NCBI GenBank assembly: GCA_029582165.1
Contig: CM055874.1
Location: 4,972,114-5,036,113 of the forward strand
Source: Portulaca oleracea
Lineage: Eukaryota > Streptophyta > Magnoliopsida > Caryophyllales > Portulacaceae
Length of the DNA: 64,000 bases
Direction: 5' to 3'
Position numbers and translations under genes: made by a program. Below are positions 37,108 through 47,523 of this stretch, one piece after another (the first letter of the stretch is position 1; every line of letters starts with the position of its first letter). The notes under the pieces are model-generated. The model was not told where the DNA came from and did no database searches. It saw only the letters and a program-made list of their open reading frames with translations.

Positions 37108-38580
37108 AAAACCTTTTAGTGAAGATGTGCTTATGGAACATGCATCTCCAATTGATTGAGCAATAAAGAATCTTTGATTGACTACTCATAAAGAAAAAAT
37201 TGGTACACCAATGCTCTTGCTTGGACCCTTCTACATATTTTATATTCGTTGACATATGACGCAGGGACGGATCCAAAGTTGTAAGAGTGGAGTCAGGTGA
37301 CTCAAGTGAAATTTTATTTTTAAAATAAGTTGTTTTTGAAAAAAAAATCTGTAACGAACATATATATGTTAACAGGGTGAACAATCACTAATTTGCAAAT
37401 AGTCTGGCGGTTTGCGTCTATAGTCACTGCCTGAAAATTACATAATTGTGCATTGTTGGACTTATCTTTAGGATTTTTTATTTTCAATTATTATTATTTT
37501 TGGGCAAAATTTAACATTCTATTCATTGCACTTATCCTTCAGTCATCATATACTACTAGTTTTCATTTTGTGTTTTGCACGATCATGTTTTAGCCTTCAT
37601 ATTTATGAAAATTTGATGTTTAAAATTTGTAATAAAATATATAATAATGCATTGATAATGTGAAGTAGTATCTTTTTTCCAATGACCACAAAATTCAAAT
37701 TTATGATGGAAATGTTGGTATCATCTTACAAAGATCTAACATAGTTGTTTCCATAGAAGAAGATCATATTTTTGTTGTCACTAATTATACAATATATTTT
37801 AACTTGATTTGTTATTTGTTGAATTTAAATAATTAAACTTGGATTTATCTATTTGTGAATTGGATTATGAGAATGTTGTGAACATAGATTTTACTAATTA
37901 ATGGGATGCATTGGTTACCATTTTTCAATTTGACGTTGGAGATTGTCAACTATAAGGATTTAGAATACTTACTTGCTAGCTAATTGGATTATTGAATATG
38001 TAATTTGTCGACTTATTAATGTCTCAATGTCGTTAAATTCGATTTTGGAGACTTGTTAATTAACTTTATGTTTCATTTGATGGTTCTTTTATGTTTTAGC
38101 TAGGATTTTGCTATATCAATATGTATCTAATTTGTAAATTGAGGTTTGTAATTGCTTGTTGTGTAAATGATAAAAATTTGTTAAATTATCGTTTGTAAAC
38201 TTATAAATTTATGTACTATCTATGTGAAATTTTGGAGGTTCTTAAGTGTTTGAATTAAAATTTGTTAGTTCATTAAATTTAAGAGGTGCGTTTAGCCGTT
38301 TAATTTTTTTATTTTGTGCTACTCAATTTTTTTTTTTAAAAATCAAATTATTCCTGATGCCACTGGCTTTGATTTATGGATCCGCCATTACATTGGGGTA
38401 TCCTTAACCAGTTTTCTTTTGCTTAAATTAATAGAAAACTGGATTATAATAATTCATAGTTTGAGCTACTGGACAATAATAATTCGAACATTCAAAATAT
38501 ACATCAGCATTTCCGAAAAAATAAAATAAAATAGTATTTTTTTGCTACCAAATCTACCTGCATATATTTTCCATTGCCTA

Positions 38581-38800
38581 ATAAGTCAAAATAACTTTTG
38601 AACTCTAATATAACAAATTAGTTATTTTCCATCGCGTAATAAGTCAAAATAACTTTTGAACTCTAATATAACAAATAAGTTATTTTCCCTCACGTAATAA
38701 GTCAAAATAACTTTTGAACTCTAATATAACAAATAAGTTATTTTCCCTCGCGTGATAAGTCAAAATGACTTTTGAACTCAAGTATAACAAATAAGTGATC
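38581..38800. repeat. 58-bp promoter minisatellite, 4 copies (unit 5)
   Basis: Four copies at 58-bp spacing without the 4-base insertion of units 2 and 4. Confidence 0.9.
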
Positions 38801-39133
38801 GGGATATTAGTATTGTTAGAATCACCCCATATATACATACAGGCATAGTATATTGAGCGGGTTTCAAACAATCAAGACCTAGCTAGTAATTTTATATTTT
38901 AAAATTTTCAACAAAAAAAAGTTCCAAAATGTACCTGTTAACATCATTGCGACATGGGGAGGAAACTCAAAAATGACCAAGGCACATAATATAATCTCTT
39001 ATTGTTAGTTGTTGACATATATATGTTCATATATGTTGTTAATTACGTAGTGGAACTCAAGTTATGGCCTGCTTCCATATCGTGCTAACAAGTAATTAAT
39101 TAAGATTCCTTAAAGAAACTAAAATATCAAGCT

Positions 39134-39219
39134 TATATAAGAGCCAAAATGCTAGGGCTTTTCCAATCAAACTCAATACTTGATTAGCACACTTAACTGT
39201 AAAGGCTCTCTCCCTAACC
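39134..39219 (+). promoter_or_regulatory. Core promoter and 5' leader of EXT5
   Basis: TATATAAG at 39134 to 39141, 86 bp before the ATG, leader as in EXT2. Confidence 0.75.
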
Positions 39220-40497
39220 ATGGCTCTTCTTCATTTGTCCCTTGTTCTATTGTCAATCTTAGCTGTTTCTTCTGCAAGTGACTACTATGGTTACACTCCA
39301 ACGACTCCATCACCCACATACAAGAGCCCCGCCTACGCTCCATCACCCAAATACAAGAGCCCTGCTTACAAAACCCCATCATACACCCCATCCCCATCAT
39401 ACAAGAAGCCCGGTCTTCAGGTATCCGCCGAGGTGCATGCCTACACTCCATCTAAATCATACAACTCACCAGTCCACAGTGCATACTCTCCATCACCGGT
39501 GGACAAGGCACCTGTTTACACCCCGGCACCCGTGTACAAGTCACCCGTCTACACCCCATCACCGGTTTACACTCCATCATCACCAGTCTACTCCCCATCT
39601 CCGGTGTACAAGGCACCCGTTTACACCCCGGCACCCGTGTACAAGTCACCCGCCTACACTCCATCACCTGTTTACTCTCCATCACCAGTCTACTCCCCAT
39701 CTCCAGTGTACAAAACACCCGTTTACACCCCGACACCAGTGTACAAGTCACCCGCCTACACCCCATCACCCGTCTACTCCCCATCACCTGTTTACTCTCC
39801 ATCACCAGTCTACACTCCATCACCTGTTTATTCCCCATCTCCAGTGTACACTCCATCACCAGTTTACTCCCCATCTCCAGTGTACACTCCATCTCCAGTT
39901 TACTCCCCATCTCCAGCCTACACTCCATCACCAGTTTACTCTCCATCTCCAGTCTACACCCCATCACCAGTTTACTCCCCATCTCCAGCCTACTCTCCAT
40001 CACCTGTTTACACTCCATCTCCAGTCTACACCCCATCACCAGTTTACTCTCCATCTCCAGTCTACACTCCATCGCCTGTTTATTCCCCATCTCCAGTCTA
40101 CACTCCATCACCTGTTTACACCCCTTCTCCAGTCTACTCCCCATCACCGGTGTACAAGCCACCTGTCTACACTCCAACCCCAGTCTACAAGTCTCCTGTC
40201 TACTCTCCATCACCAGTATACAAGTCACCTGTTTATTCTTCCCCTCCAGTCTACACTCCGTCTCCTGTGTACAAGACACCCGTTTACTCCCCATCACCAG
40301 TGTCGCCAGTTTACTCTCCATCCCCAGTCTACACCCCTTCCCCGGTATACTCTCCATCGCCAGCTTACACTCCTTCACCAATATATTCTCCATCTCCAGT
40401 CTACACTCCTTCACCAGTTTACTCTCCATCCCCTATTTACAAATCACCTGTTTACACTCCTTCACCAAAATACAAGGCACCAAAATCTGGCTACTAA
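39220..40497 (+). CDS. EXT5, secreted extensin/PRP-like protein, intact
   Basis: Single exon, 425 codons, with no frame damage. Signal peptide 1 to 20, mature start DYYGYTP, spacer [19 protein letters not shown], then [12 protein letters not shown] hexapeptides. VYK units at several places and a VSPVYSPSP irregularity sit in the C-terminal third; the end is KAPKSGY. Relative to EXT2 and EXT6 it has an extra [12 protein letters not shown] pair, shared with EXT4. One VDK replaces VYK near residue 95, removing a possible cross-linking tyrosine. Its repeat region is almost identical to EXT4 while its promoter matches unit 1, which suggests unequal exchange or gene conversion. With no SPPPP it is better called PRP/extensin hybrid than classical extensin. 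It is the best candidate, with EXT6, for the working gene of the array. Confidence 0.9.
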   Translation: MALLHLSLVLLSILAVSSASDYYGYTPTTPSPTYKSPAYAPSPKYKSPAYKTPSYTPSPSYKKPGLQVSAEVHAYTPSKSYNSPVHSAYSPSPVDKAPVYTPAPVYKSPVYTPSPVYTPSSPVYSPSPVYKAPVYTPAPVYKSPAYTPSPVYSPSPVYSPSPVYKTPVYTPTPVYKSPAYTPSPVYSPSPVYSPSPVYTPSPVYSPSPVYTPSPVYSPSPVYTPSPVYSPSPAYTPSPVYSPSPVYTPSPVYSPSPAYSPSPVYTPSPVYTPSPVYSPSPVYTPSPVYSPSPVYTPSPVYTPSPVYSPSPVYKPPVYTPTPVYKSPVYSPSPVYKSPVYSSPPVYTPSPVYKTPVYSPSPVSPVYSPSPVYTPSPVYSPSPAYTPSPIYSPSPVYTPSPVYSPSPIYKSPVYTPSPKYKAPKSGY

Positions 40498-40734
40498 GAA
40501 CACTGTCTACGTTACCACCAAATTGATGCTACAATGGAGAAGCTTATTCTAATTCATTTGACTTGAGAAATATACATCTATTGGTTTTGAGGATTTAATT
40601 CTTATGTTTGTCTTGAAGTTGAGCTTGTCCGGTACGTGTGTGCCTCTGTATTAACTCACATTTGATGAGGGTTATATATATGTATTCTTCAAATGGCACT
40701 ATATATTATTCATATCTCACGTACTGTTTTGATT

Positions 40735-41876
40735 TTACAGTACTTACTTTAAATTAGTACCTGCGCGATATCTAGGTCATCATTATCTATTTACTTTTGT
40801 TATTATTTAAAGAAAATGGTGATTTTGTGATTAAAATATTATTATGATTATGGAAAACAAAAACCAAGGTATATGTAATATAAACTTCGAAAATTTGATG
40901 GCATAGGGAAAAAAAAGTAATACTAACGACTTCTTTTGGCAATCGGATTGGAGTGAACCTTAAGAAGATGAAATAATCAAGAAAATTAGTATGGTATAAA
41001 GAAAAATCGAATAAAGAATAAAAGAGACACAAGTTTTACGTGAAAATCGGATGGGGAAAAGCAACAGACGGCAAAGTAGAACTAATCCACTAATAAAATT
41101 AAAGGAAATTTTACAAGTGGAATATTATAAAATCTCGTAGATTCTCACAGCCTAGGGATGAACCTATGTGAAAATGCTTTTGATACAAGTATATAAACTT
41201 ATCAAGCTTGATAGATTGTAATGGTATAGTAGTTATCACTATTTCGAATGTCTAAATCCATCACTGATTTTTAAGCTTGGTTATTCTTAGTGACAAAACC
41301 TACTAACCTAGACAAGTAAATGTGGATTTTTATTTTTAGTTTTAATATTAGTTTTTCTACTTCAAACATTATGTTAAAAATTAATGAGAACATTTTTAAC
41401 TCCTAGATTTCTTATTGACTGTTGTAAGGCTCACAAAATTAACAAAAACAACAAATTGTTTTATGGGTGAGCAAAAAAATTACATGGTGGTTGATATGAT
41501 CAGCAGTTAATGTACAGGAGCCAGGAGGATACATGGGATCGAAGCTGGCATAGATCAAGGCCATTCAATTTTCTGTTTCTTTTAGCCGGTACGACATAAA
41601 TAAGAGAAATGTATTATAGTTTCAATATCAGTTTTAACCTTAATTTGGCATCAATCGATAGAGACAAACATGAAAAGAAAAAACGAATGGAACTTAGGCC
41701 TTTTTTCAGCCCACAAATTTCAGTGTCATTTTTATTCGGCCTATAAATTTTAGAATCTAAAAAATTAATGTTAAAAACCAAGGGTTTAGAAAAATTAATT
41801 ACCCTACACTTAAGGGTCCAAAATGCAACCAACCCAAAAATATATAGAGCTATTTGTGTGGAAGTAGTTATGTTTT
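40735..41876. other. AT-rich intergenic DNA, no gene seen
   Basis: Unique AT-rich sequence between unit 5 and the first MITE-like element. Around 41,025 to 41,110 the text (GACACAAGTTTTACGTGAAA) resembles a motif common in plant transposon relics. The frames on the minus strand (40787, 41614) are short and low-complexity. Confidence 0.5.
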
Positions 41877-42189
41877 AAAGTCTACTTGGGAGGAGGGTGA
41901 GAGGGGGGGGGGGGGTTGAGAAGGGTGCTCACCCTCCTTACCTCTACTTGGGAAGAGAGTGAGAGAGGGTAAAGGAGAGTAAAGGGAGTGAGATTTACCC
42001 TTCTTTACACCCTCTAACTCTTATTTTTCTCACACCCCAATTTGGGGTGTAAGGAAGAGTTAAATTAAATTATAACATACATAAAATAGAAAATGATCAT
42101 ATTACCCCTAACCCTAATTGAATTATAACACACACATTCATCTCTCTTTCCAACTCGCTCTCTCTCTCACACACACACATACTGCAAAT

Positions 42190-43575
42190 TATTGTATGCT
42201 CCTAGAGCATGTGCTCCACGCGGTTACATTTCAACCAAATCAGCAATAATGGCCAATTCATCATTAATTAAATTTATATTTATGTTTGTAAGAGAAATTT
42301 TATTTATTAAATTCATGTAACTGCTCTCTCTCTCTCCCTTCTCTTTCTTTCTTCTACAAACATGGCAGTTTACTTTTGCAATCTCATCCAGAAATTGATC
42401 TAGATTCACACATTTCCTGTTGTCACAATCTTGGAAATTGTAAAAATAAACACCCTGAATAAGTTGACAAAAAAGAAAGAACTAAAAATTTAGCTATGAA
42501 CAATTCTAAATTAGCCAATGAACAAGTACATTTATCAGTAAACAAACCCAAATTACCTAGTGAACAAGCACATTTATCAGTGAACAATTTTGAATAAACT
42601 AGTGAACAAGCACACTATTTCCCATGGAAAATAAAATAAAAAAATCACTTGGAACCCAAATCAGAACAAGTAAATAATCATTATTTGGTGAGTGAACAAC
42701 CATCAACCATGAATCAGTAAGTGAACAATTATGAGTTAGTCAATGAACAACTATAAATTTTTTGTAGTAAGCAACCATGAATTAGTGAATGAACAATCAT
42801 GAAGCGGTGGTTGAACAACTATGAGTTAGTCGATGAACAACCATAAATTAATAAGTGAACAACCATGTATTAGTAAGTGAACAACTATGAGTTAGTCAGT
42901 GAATAACTAAAAGTTTTTTGTAGTGAACAACTATGAATTCGTGAATGAACATCCATGAATTAGTGAGTGAACAACTATGAGTTAGTTAGTGAACAAATCA
43001 ACTCTTATGAAATGAATTTAAGTATCTTGAACTCCCGTTCACCGTCGTCGAGCTAAACTCATTCTGCTTGGATCTTCGGTTCTCTTTGGAATACACTTTG
43101 GATCTGGGTGCCGATGAAGCATGAATCATTGTCAATTAAAGCCTGCAATCAGTCCAGAGAGAGCTAAAAGGGCGATGGTGGGTGGTGGAGGAAGGAAAGA
43201 GCGAAGAACTTGAGGTTGGAGCAGTCGACAAGGGAGGAAACAATGTCATATAGGCATTTGCTATGGAGCTCCAGGAGATGAGCTAGCTAAGGGAAGGAGC
43301 GGCGGTGGTTGTGATGTCGATGATGGAGAAAGTGATGATGATGGTTTGTGGTGAATGGTGATGGTGATTAGAAGGGGAGCAGAGATTGAAGATGGAGGAA
43401 CTGAGGAAGAAGACGAATGAGGATCAGGTGAGATGGGGAGTCGTTTATGCAGTAGAGATGGGCAGTTATAAAATTTATTTAAGGTGAAAACATATAACTT
43501 TTTAATTTAAAGAAATTTCCAGCCTATGATAATTGTTTCCACGTTGGATGTGGAGCACTTCATAGTTAGGACACA
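42190..43575. mobile_element. Possible non-autonomous element with gene-like interior
   Basis: GTGCTCCAC near the left end (about 42,210) and its complement GTGGAGCAC near the right end (about 43,550) lie within broader, weak inverted similarity, as in Mutator-like non-autonomous elements. The interior at about 43,020 to 43,450 is richer in GC than its surroundings and could be captured gene sequence. No product is recognisable. Confidence 0.3.
42516..43005. repeat. Degenerate ~22-bp minisatellite (GTGAACAACCATGAATTAGT)
   Basis: The motif GTGAACAACYATGARTTAGT recurs about 20 times with drift, spaced near 22 bp, with two AGTTTTTTGTAG-type interruptions suggesting a higher-order duplication. 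No long frame runs through it. Confidence 0.8.
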
Positions 43576-43579
43576 TATT

Positions 43580-43602
43580 AGAGAGAGAGAGAGAGAGAGA
43601 GA
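43580..43602. repeat. (GA)n microsatellite
   Basis: About 11 GA units. Confidence 0.95.
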
Positions 43603-43827
43603 ATGAGTATTAGAGCAAATGTATTATTATTATATTGAATTACATATATTATGAAAGAGTAAATATGTGAATTAACATTTTACTTTTATGAACTCTCCAA
43701 ATTGTTATTCCAAGCAGAGATGAGTAGTTGACCCTTATGAACCTTCCTATATCCTTACCCTCCTTTATTCCTATGAATCCCTACTCTCCATTTTAACTCT
43801 CCTCTCAAGCAGAATCTTAATCGAACT

Positions 43828-44222
43828 GTCAAACCCTGGTGAATGAAGTCAATAATTGAAGACATAGAAAGGGGCCTAGACATGTTTGTAACAAAGGACA
43901 TTCATGAAGAAATGTGTCAATGTAACATCAAAGGTCTCATAGACTAACTCGATCGCTAGTATTTTAGTATCAATGAAGAACAGTTCAGGAATACCATTCC
44001 AACCCCTATGAAGACGTGCTTATGGAAGTTGTATCTCCGATTGATTGAGTAATAAAGAATCTTTGATTGACTAGTTATTACTACTCAAAAGGAAAAAATG
44101 ATACACCAATGCTCTTGCTTGCTTGGACCCTTCTTATTTCAGACAAATAGTCTACATATTTTATATTCCATGACATATTAGGACATCCTTAATCAGCTTT
44201 CATTTACTTAAATTAATAGCAC
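43828..44222 (+). repeat. Older, LTR-free copy of the unit 3' flank and distal promoter (unit 6)
   Basis: CAAACCCTGGTGAATGAAG matches the DNA that follows the AT-rich block in units 1 to 4. Homology continues through the LTR B empty site (CATTC, 43995 to 43999), the GATGTGCTTATGG-type segment (44010 on) and into the distal promoter (to about 44,222). It resumes at about 46,927 after the MITE nest. Confidence 0.75.
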
Positions 44223-44444
44223 TTCATAGTTGTTTTTTCCCTTTGCAATTCATTAGGGTTCGTTTGGACCACGGAAAAATGGGTGGATGGAAAAAAATTT
44301 GGAAAATGTAAATATTTTCTTTGTTTGGATTGAAGTAAAAGGAATGAAAAAAATAGTTGGAAAAGTACATGGAAAATTTGGGATAGAAAAACCCAAACCT
44401 CTTCTTTTCTTTTTCTCTCTAGAAATTTTGACTTTCATCTCCCT

Positions 44445-45162
44445 CAGGGGCGGATATGTATGGTACTTAGGGGTGTCCACGGACACCCCTAGCCAAAGAA
44501 AAATTTGTGATTCCTTAATATTATTCGGAAGAAATTTTCTTAATTGAAGCAAGTGGACACCGTAAAAAAAATCCCAAAAAACATAATAGGGGTGTCCAAT
44601 TTAGCGGCAACCCAAAAGCCTTAAAATAATACTCCATTTGTCCCAAATAAGTTGTCCAAGTTGACTAATTAGGTCAAATTTATAAAATTTTGATCGTTAA
44701 TTTATCAAATTATATGTTGAGTTATTATATAAGACTACACGACTTTGTGATGAAAAATATTTTTACCTGAATACAATATTATTAGACTTGCTAAGATAAA
44801 ATGTGAAATGGTCAAAGTGTTGCATTGAAGATTGTGAATAGTAAATTGGACAAATTAATTGGGATGGAGAGAGTACCAAATTATTTTTTTATAAACAAAA
44901 TTAAAAGTGTAAGTCAATGAATTGGGTAATTGGGTATGAGTGTAAGTTTAAGATATAAATATCTAGTTATTAATGTGAAATTTAAATTTATTTGGTTGAC
45001 ATATTTATATGATGATGTGAAATTTTGTTAAGCTTGCGAATATGACATTTAATATTTTTTTTATTGTTATATATTTAAATTTTATTTTTTATTTTTTTAA
45101 AAGCACTTATGTAATAACAAGTATATTGGACACTCCTAAGATGAATGCTGGATCCGCCACTG
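44445..45162. mobile_element. hAT-type MITE nested in the composite
   Basis: Ends CAGGGGCGGAT and, inverted, CAGTGGCGGATCC. The flanking 8-bp duplication is ATCTCCCT (44437 to 44444) and ATCTCCTT (45163 to 45170), one change. Eight bases and CAGGG-like ends fit hAT. 718 bp, no transposase. Confidence 0.75.
44630..44875. mobile_element. Stowaway-like MITE inside the hAT MITE
   Basis: Starts TACTCCATTTGTCCCAAAT and its other end, inverted, reads TACTCTCTCCATCCCAAT, flanked by TA. This is the usual Stowaway (Tc1/mariner) terminus. About 246 bp. Confidence 0.75.
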
Positions 45163-45659
45163 ATCTCCTTGGAAGGCTGCCTTCGATTCTTTTGTCGATG
45201 GTAAGCCCCAGTTTGCTTGATTTCTACCCCAATTATTAATTTGATTTTACATTTACACAAAGAAAGTTAATCTCTTCTTTTGTAAGAGTTTTTTTGTACC
45301 CTTATTTAGGGTTTTTAGTCTCTTTCTAGAATTTTTGTTCAGTTGGTATAGTCTAATACATTGGATTAAGATCGACTTTCAAATCGCTATAACACGGGTT
45401 GTGAAGTTTTCCATCAATGATAAAGATGCAGAATCATCGAAGAAACATGCAGAGTCATCGAAGAAAGATGGGTCATCGAAGAAATCGGAGTCGAATGTTA
45501 GTAAGATTAGTATTAGTTATTTGGAAGTTGAATTTCATATCTATGTTTTAGATCTACAATTTTTCAATCACGATTTTCATTGTAAGTGCCGTATGGCTTG
45601 CTATTAATGAAATCGTTATATTTGGTTTCAAAAAAAAAAAAAAGAAATGGGATAGGAAA

Positions 45660-46100
45660 CTATGTTGTAAATACCGATCCGATCGGTTCAACCGTGAACG
45701 GAGAAATTGATCAGTCTGGTTCCAAATTTAACTCGAACAATTGGTTCAACCGGGAAAAAAAGGCAAACTTGGTTGAACCGGGCGGTTCACGGTCAGACCA
45801 GGATTTTGGTCATTTAATTTTAAAATTTTCGGTTTTTTATCGATTCAAGCCAATTTTTGACCGGTTCAATCTGGTATTACCGATTCATGCCATGTTCATG
45901 TCGATTTAATTATTTTGGTAACTTAATTATTCTTAATGTATATGAAAAAAATTTTAATTCATGACCTGTTCATGTCAGTTTTGACCAGTTCAACTGTGAT
46001 CCGGGTCAACCGATATAGTCCGGTCAAATTGGTCCAATCAGTTGAACCATTGACACACTGGGTCGACAGTTCGGTGTCCAGTCCGATTCTGACAACATAG
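45660..46100. mobile_element. Small inverted-repeat element rich in GGTTCAACCG
   Basis: The ends CTATGTTGT and ACAACATAG are exact inverted repeats, with weaker similarity for about 20 bp. The flanks ATAGGAAA (45652 to 45659) and GTAGGAAA (46101 to 46108) look like an 8 to 9 bp duplication with one change. The interior repeats GGTTCAACCG in both orientations. 441 bp. Confidence 0.6.
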
Positions 46101-46439
46101 GTAGGAAAGAGTAAAAAAATTCTCTTCAAAAATGAAAGGAAAATTGAGAAAAAAAAATTTGAATCTAAAGACCAATATTTTTCTCCTCCTTCTCTCGCGG
46201 CTCTCTCCCTCCATCTCTCTCTCACACACCCATTTTAATCTATCTCTCTCTTCCCTACCCTCTGTCTCTCCCCCACTCTCTCACGCAACTATTTTAGTAT
46301 CCCCCCCCCCCCCCCACACTCTCATACATCAATTTTAATCTCTCTCTCTCCCCCACCCCCCTCTCCTATTTTAATCTTTCTATTCTTGTTCTTTCTCTCT
46401 CTCCACTACTCTCTCTCCCCTAGGGAAGAACAGAAAAAT

Positions 46440-46570
46440 CGGGACCCGTGTCTAGATCCAGAACCGGTTGGATCCAGGACTCTAAAATTAGAATCTATTT
46501 GTAAATGGATCCGGGACTGGATCCTGGCATCTAGGATCCATAACCGGGCCCGATATCCAGGATCCATATA
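46440..46570. repeat. Cluster of GGATCC / GGATCCAG repeats
   Basis: Short imperfect direct and inverted GGATCC-containing repeats (for example TTGGATCCAGGA, ATGGATCCGGGA, TGGATCCTGG, CCAGGATCCAT) within 130 bp. Confidence 0.7.
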
Positions 46571-47437
46571 ATTATTTAATAAAAAATAGAAAAGGAAAGT
46601 TTGACATTTACAAGTTTCCACGCAAATTTTATTTTTTCATTCATTTTTTCTTTAACAAGCAAGGAAAAGAAAATTGAATCGAAATTCTTTTTTTTCTTTT
46701 TTTGCTTCAAACTTTTACTTAAACCAAACAACATAAAGAAACTTATTTTATCCAAATATTTTTCCTCCCAATTTTTTTTCCCACGAAATTTTTTTCCTCC
46801 ATATTTTCTAAGTATCAAACAGACCCTTGAATTTTAGTGTTTTACATTATCTTATATTATGAATTAGTACCGTGATTAGATTTATATTTGCTATCTCCAT
46901 ACATTTTCTATTTTGACACTTCACAAAACAAATTGGATTTTAATAATCCCTACTTTAAGCTATTGACAATAATAATTCGAACATTCAAAATATACAGTCA
47001 TCCCGAAAAATAAAATAAAATAATATTCTTTTTAATAAAAATCTATTTGCATATTTTCACTCGAATAATAAGTCAAAATAACTTTTCAATTCAAGTATAA
47101 CAAATAAGTTACCAGGATATTAGTATTGTTAGAATCACCCCATATATACATACATGCATAATAATGGGACGGTTTCAAACAAACAAGACCTACTAATTTT
47201 ATATTTTAAAATTTTCAATAAAAAAGTTGCAAAGTTTGCAAAATGTACCTGCTAACATCATTAAGACTTGGGGAGGATCACAAAAGACCAAGCCAACATC
47301 ATATAATCTCCAGTTGTTAATTGTTGACATATATTCATGTTGTTAATTAGGTAGTGGAACTCAAGTTATGGCCTGCTTCCATATCGTGCTAACAAGTAAT
47401 TAATTAAGATTCCTTAAAGAAACTAAAATATCAAGCT

Positions 47438-47523
47438 TATATAAGAGCCAAAATGCTAGGGCTTTTCCAATCAAACTCAATACTTGATTAGCACACTTAA
47501 CTGTAAAGGCTCTCTCCCTAACC
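47438..47523 (+). promoter_or_regulatory. Core promoter and 5' leader of EXT6
   Basis: TATATAAG at 47438 to 47445, 86 bp before the ATG. From about 47,350 to the ATG the sequence is almost unchanged between units even though DNA further upstream has diverged, so this 170 bp is either under constraint or recently converted. Confidence 0.75.

Larger units (their letters stand above)
31375..37545 (+). repeat. Segmental duplication unit 4 (carries EXT4)
   Basis: The 5' half (promoter and gene) resembles unit 2. The 3' flank (34571 to 37545) is the most divergent of units 1 to 4 and lacks every family A insertion. The unit is shortened by a deletion between LTR C and the promoter. Confidence 0.85.
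37546..40734 (+). repeat. Segmental duplication unit 5 (carries EXT5)
   Basis: Lacks LTR C at its left border: the spacer runs straight into CAGTCATCATATACTACTAG. Promoter variants match unit 1. Homology to the other units stops at about 40,734 in the 3' flank. Confidence 0.85.
41877..43820. mobile_element. Possible composite MITE, outer element
   Basis: The left end (AAAGTCTACTTGGGAGGAGG) and the complement of the right end (AAGATTCTGCTTGAGAGGAG) form an imperfect inverted repeat, as in hAT-type MITEs. It holds a G-run (41903 to 41915), a palindrome CACCCCAATTTGGGGTG (about 42,034) and a second element. No clear target duplication. Confidence 0.35.
44255..46827. mobile_element. MITE-like composite, outer element (2.6 kb)
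   Basis: Left end AGGGTTCGTTTGGACC and complement of the right end AGGGTCTGTTTGATAC form a typical hAT-like MITE terminus, followed on both sides by GGAAAAA-rich subterminal sequence. It interrupts the unit 6 promoter homology. The interior holds three further elements and pyrimidine tracts (46,190 to 46,430). No target duplication was settled. Confidence 0.45.

Noticed and set aside
42516..43005. CRISPR-like spaced repeat
   Set aside because: Repeats are adjacent and degenerate without spacers, and the DNA is plant nuclear.
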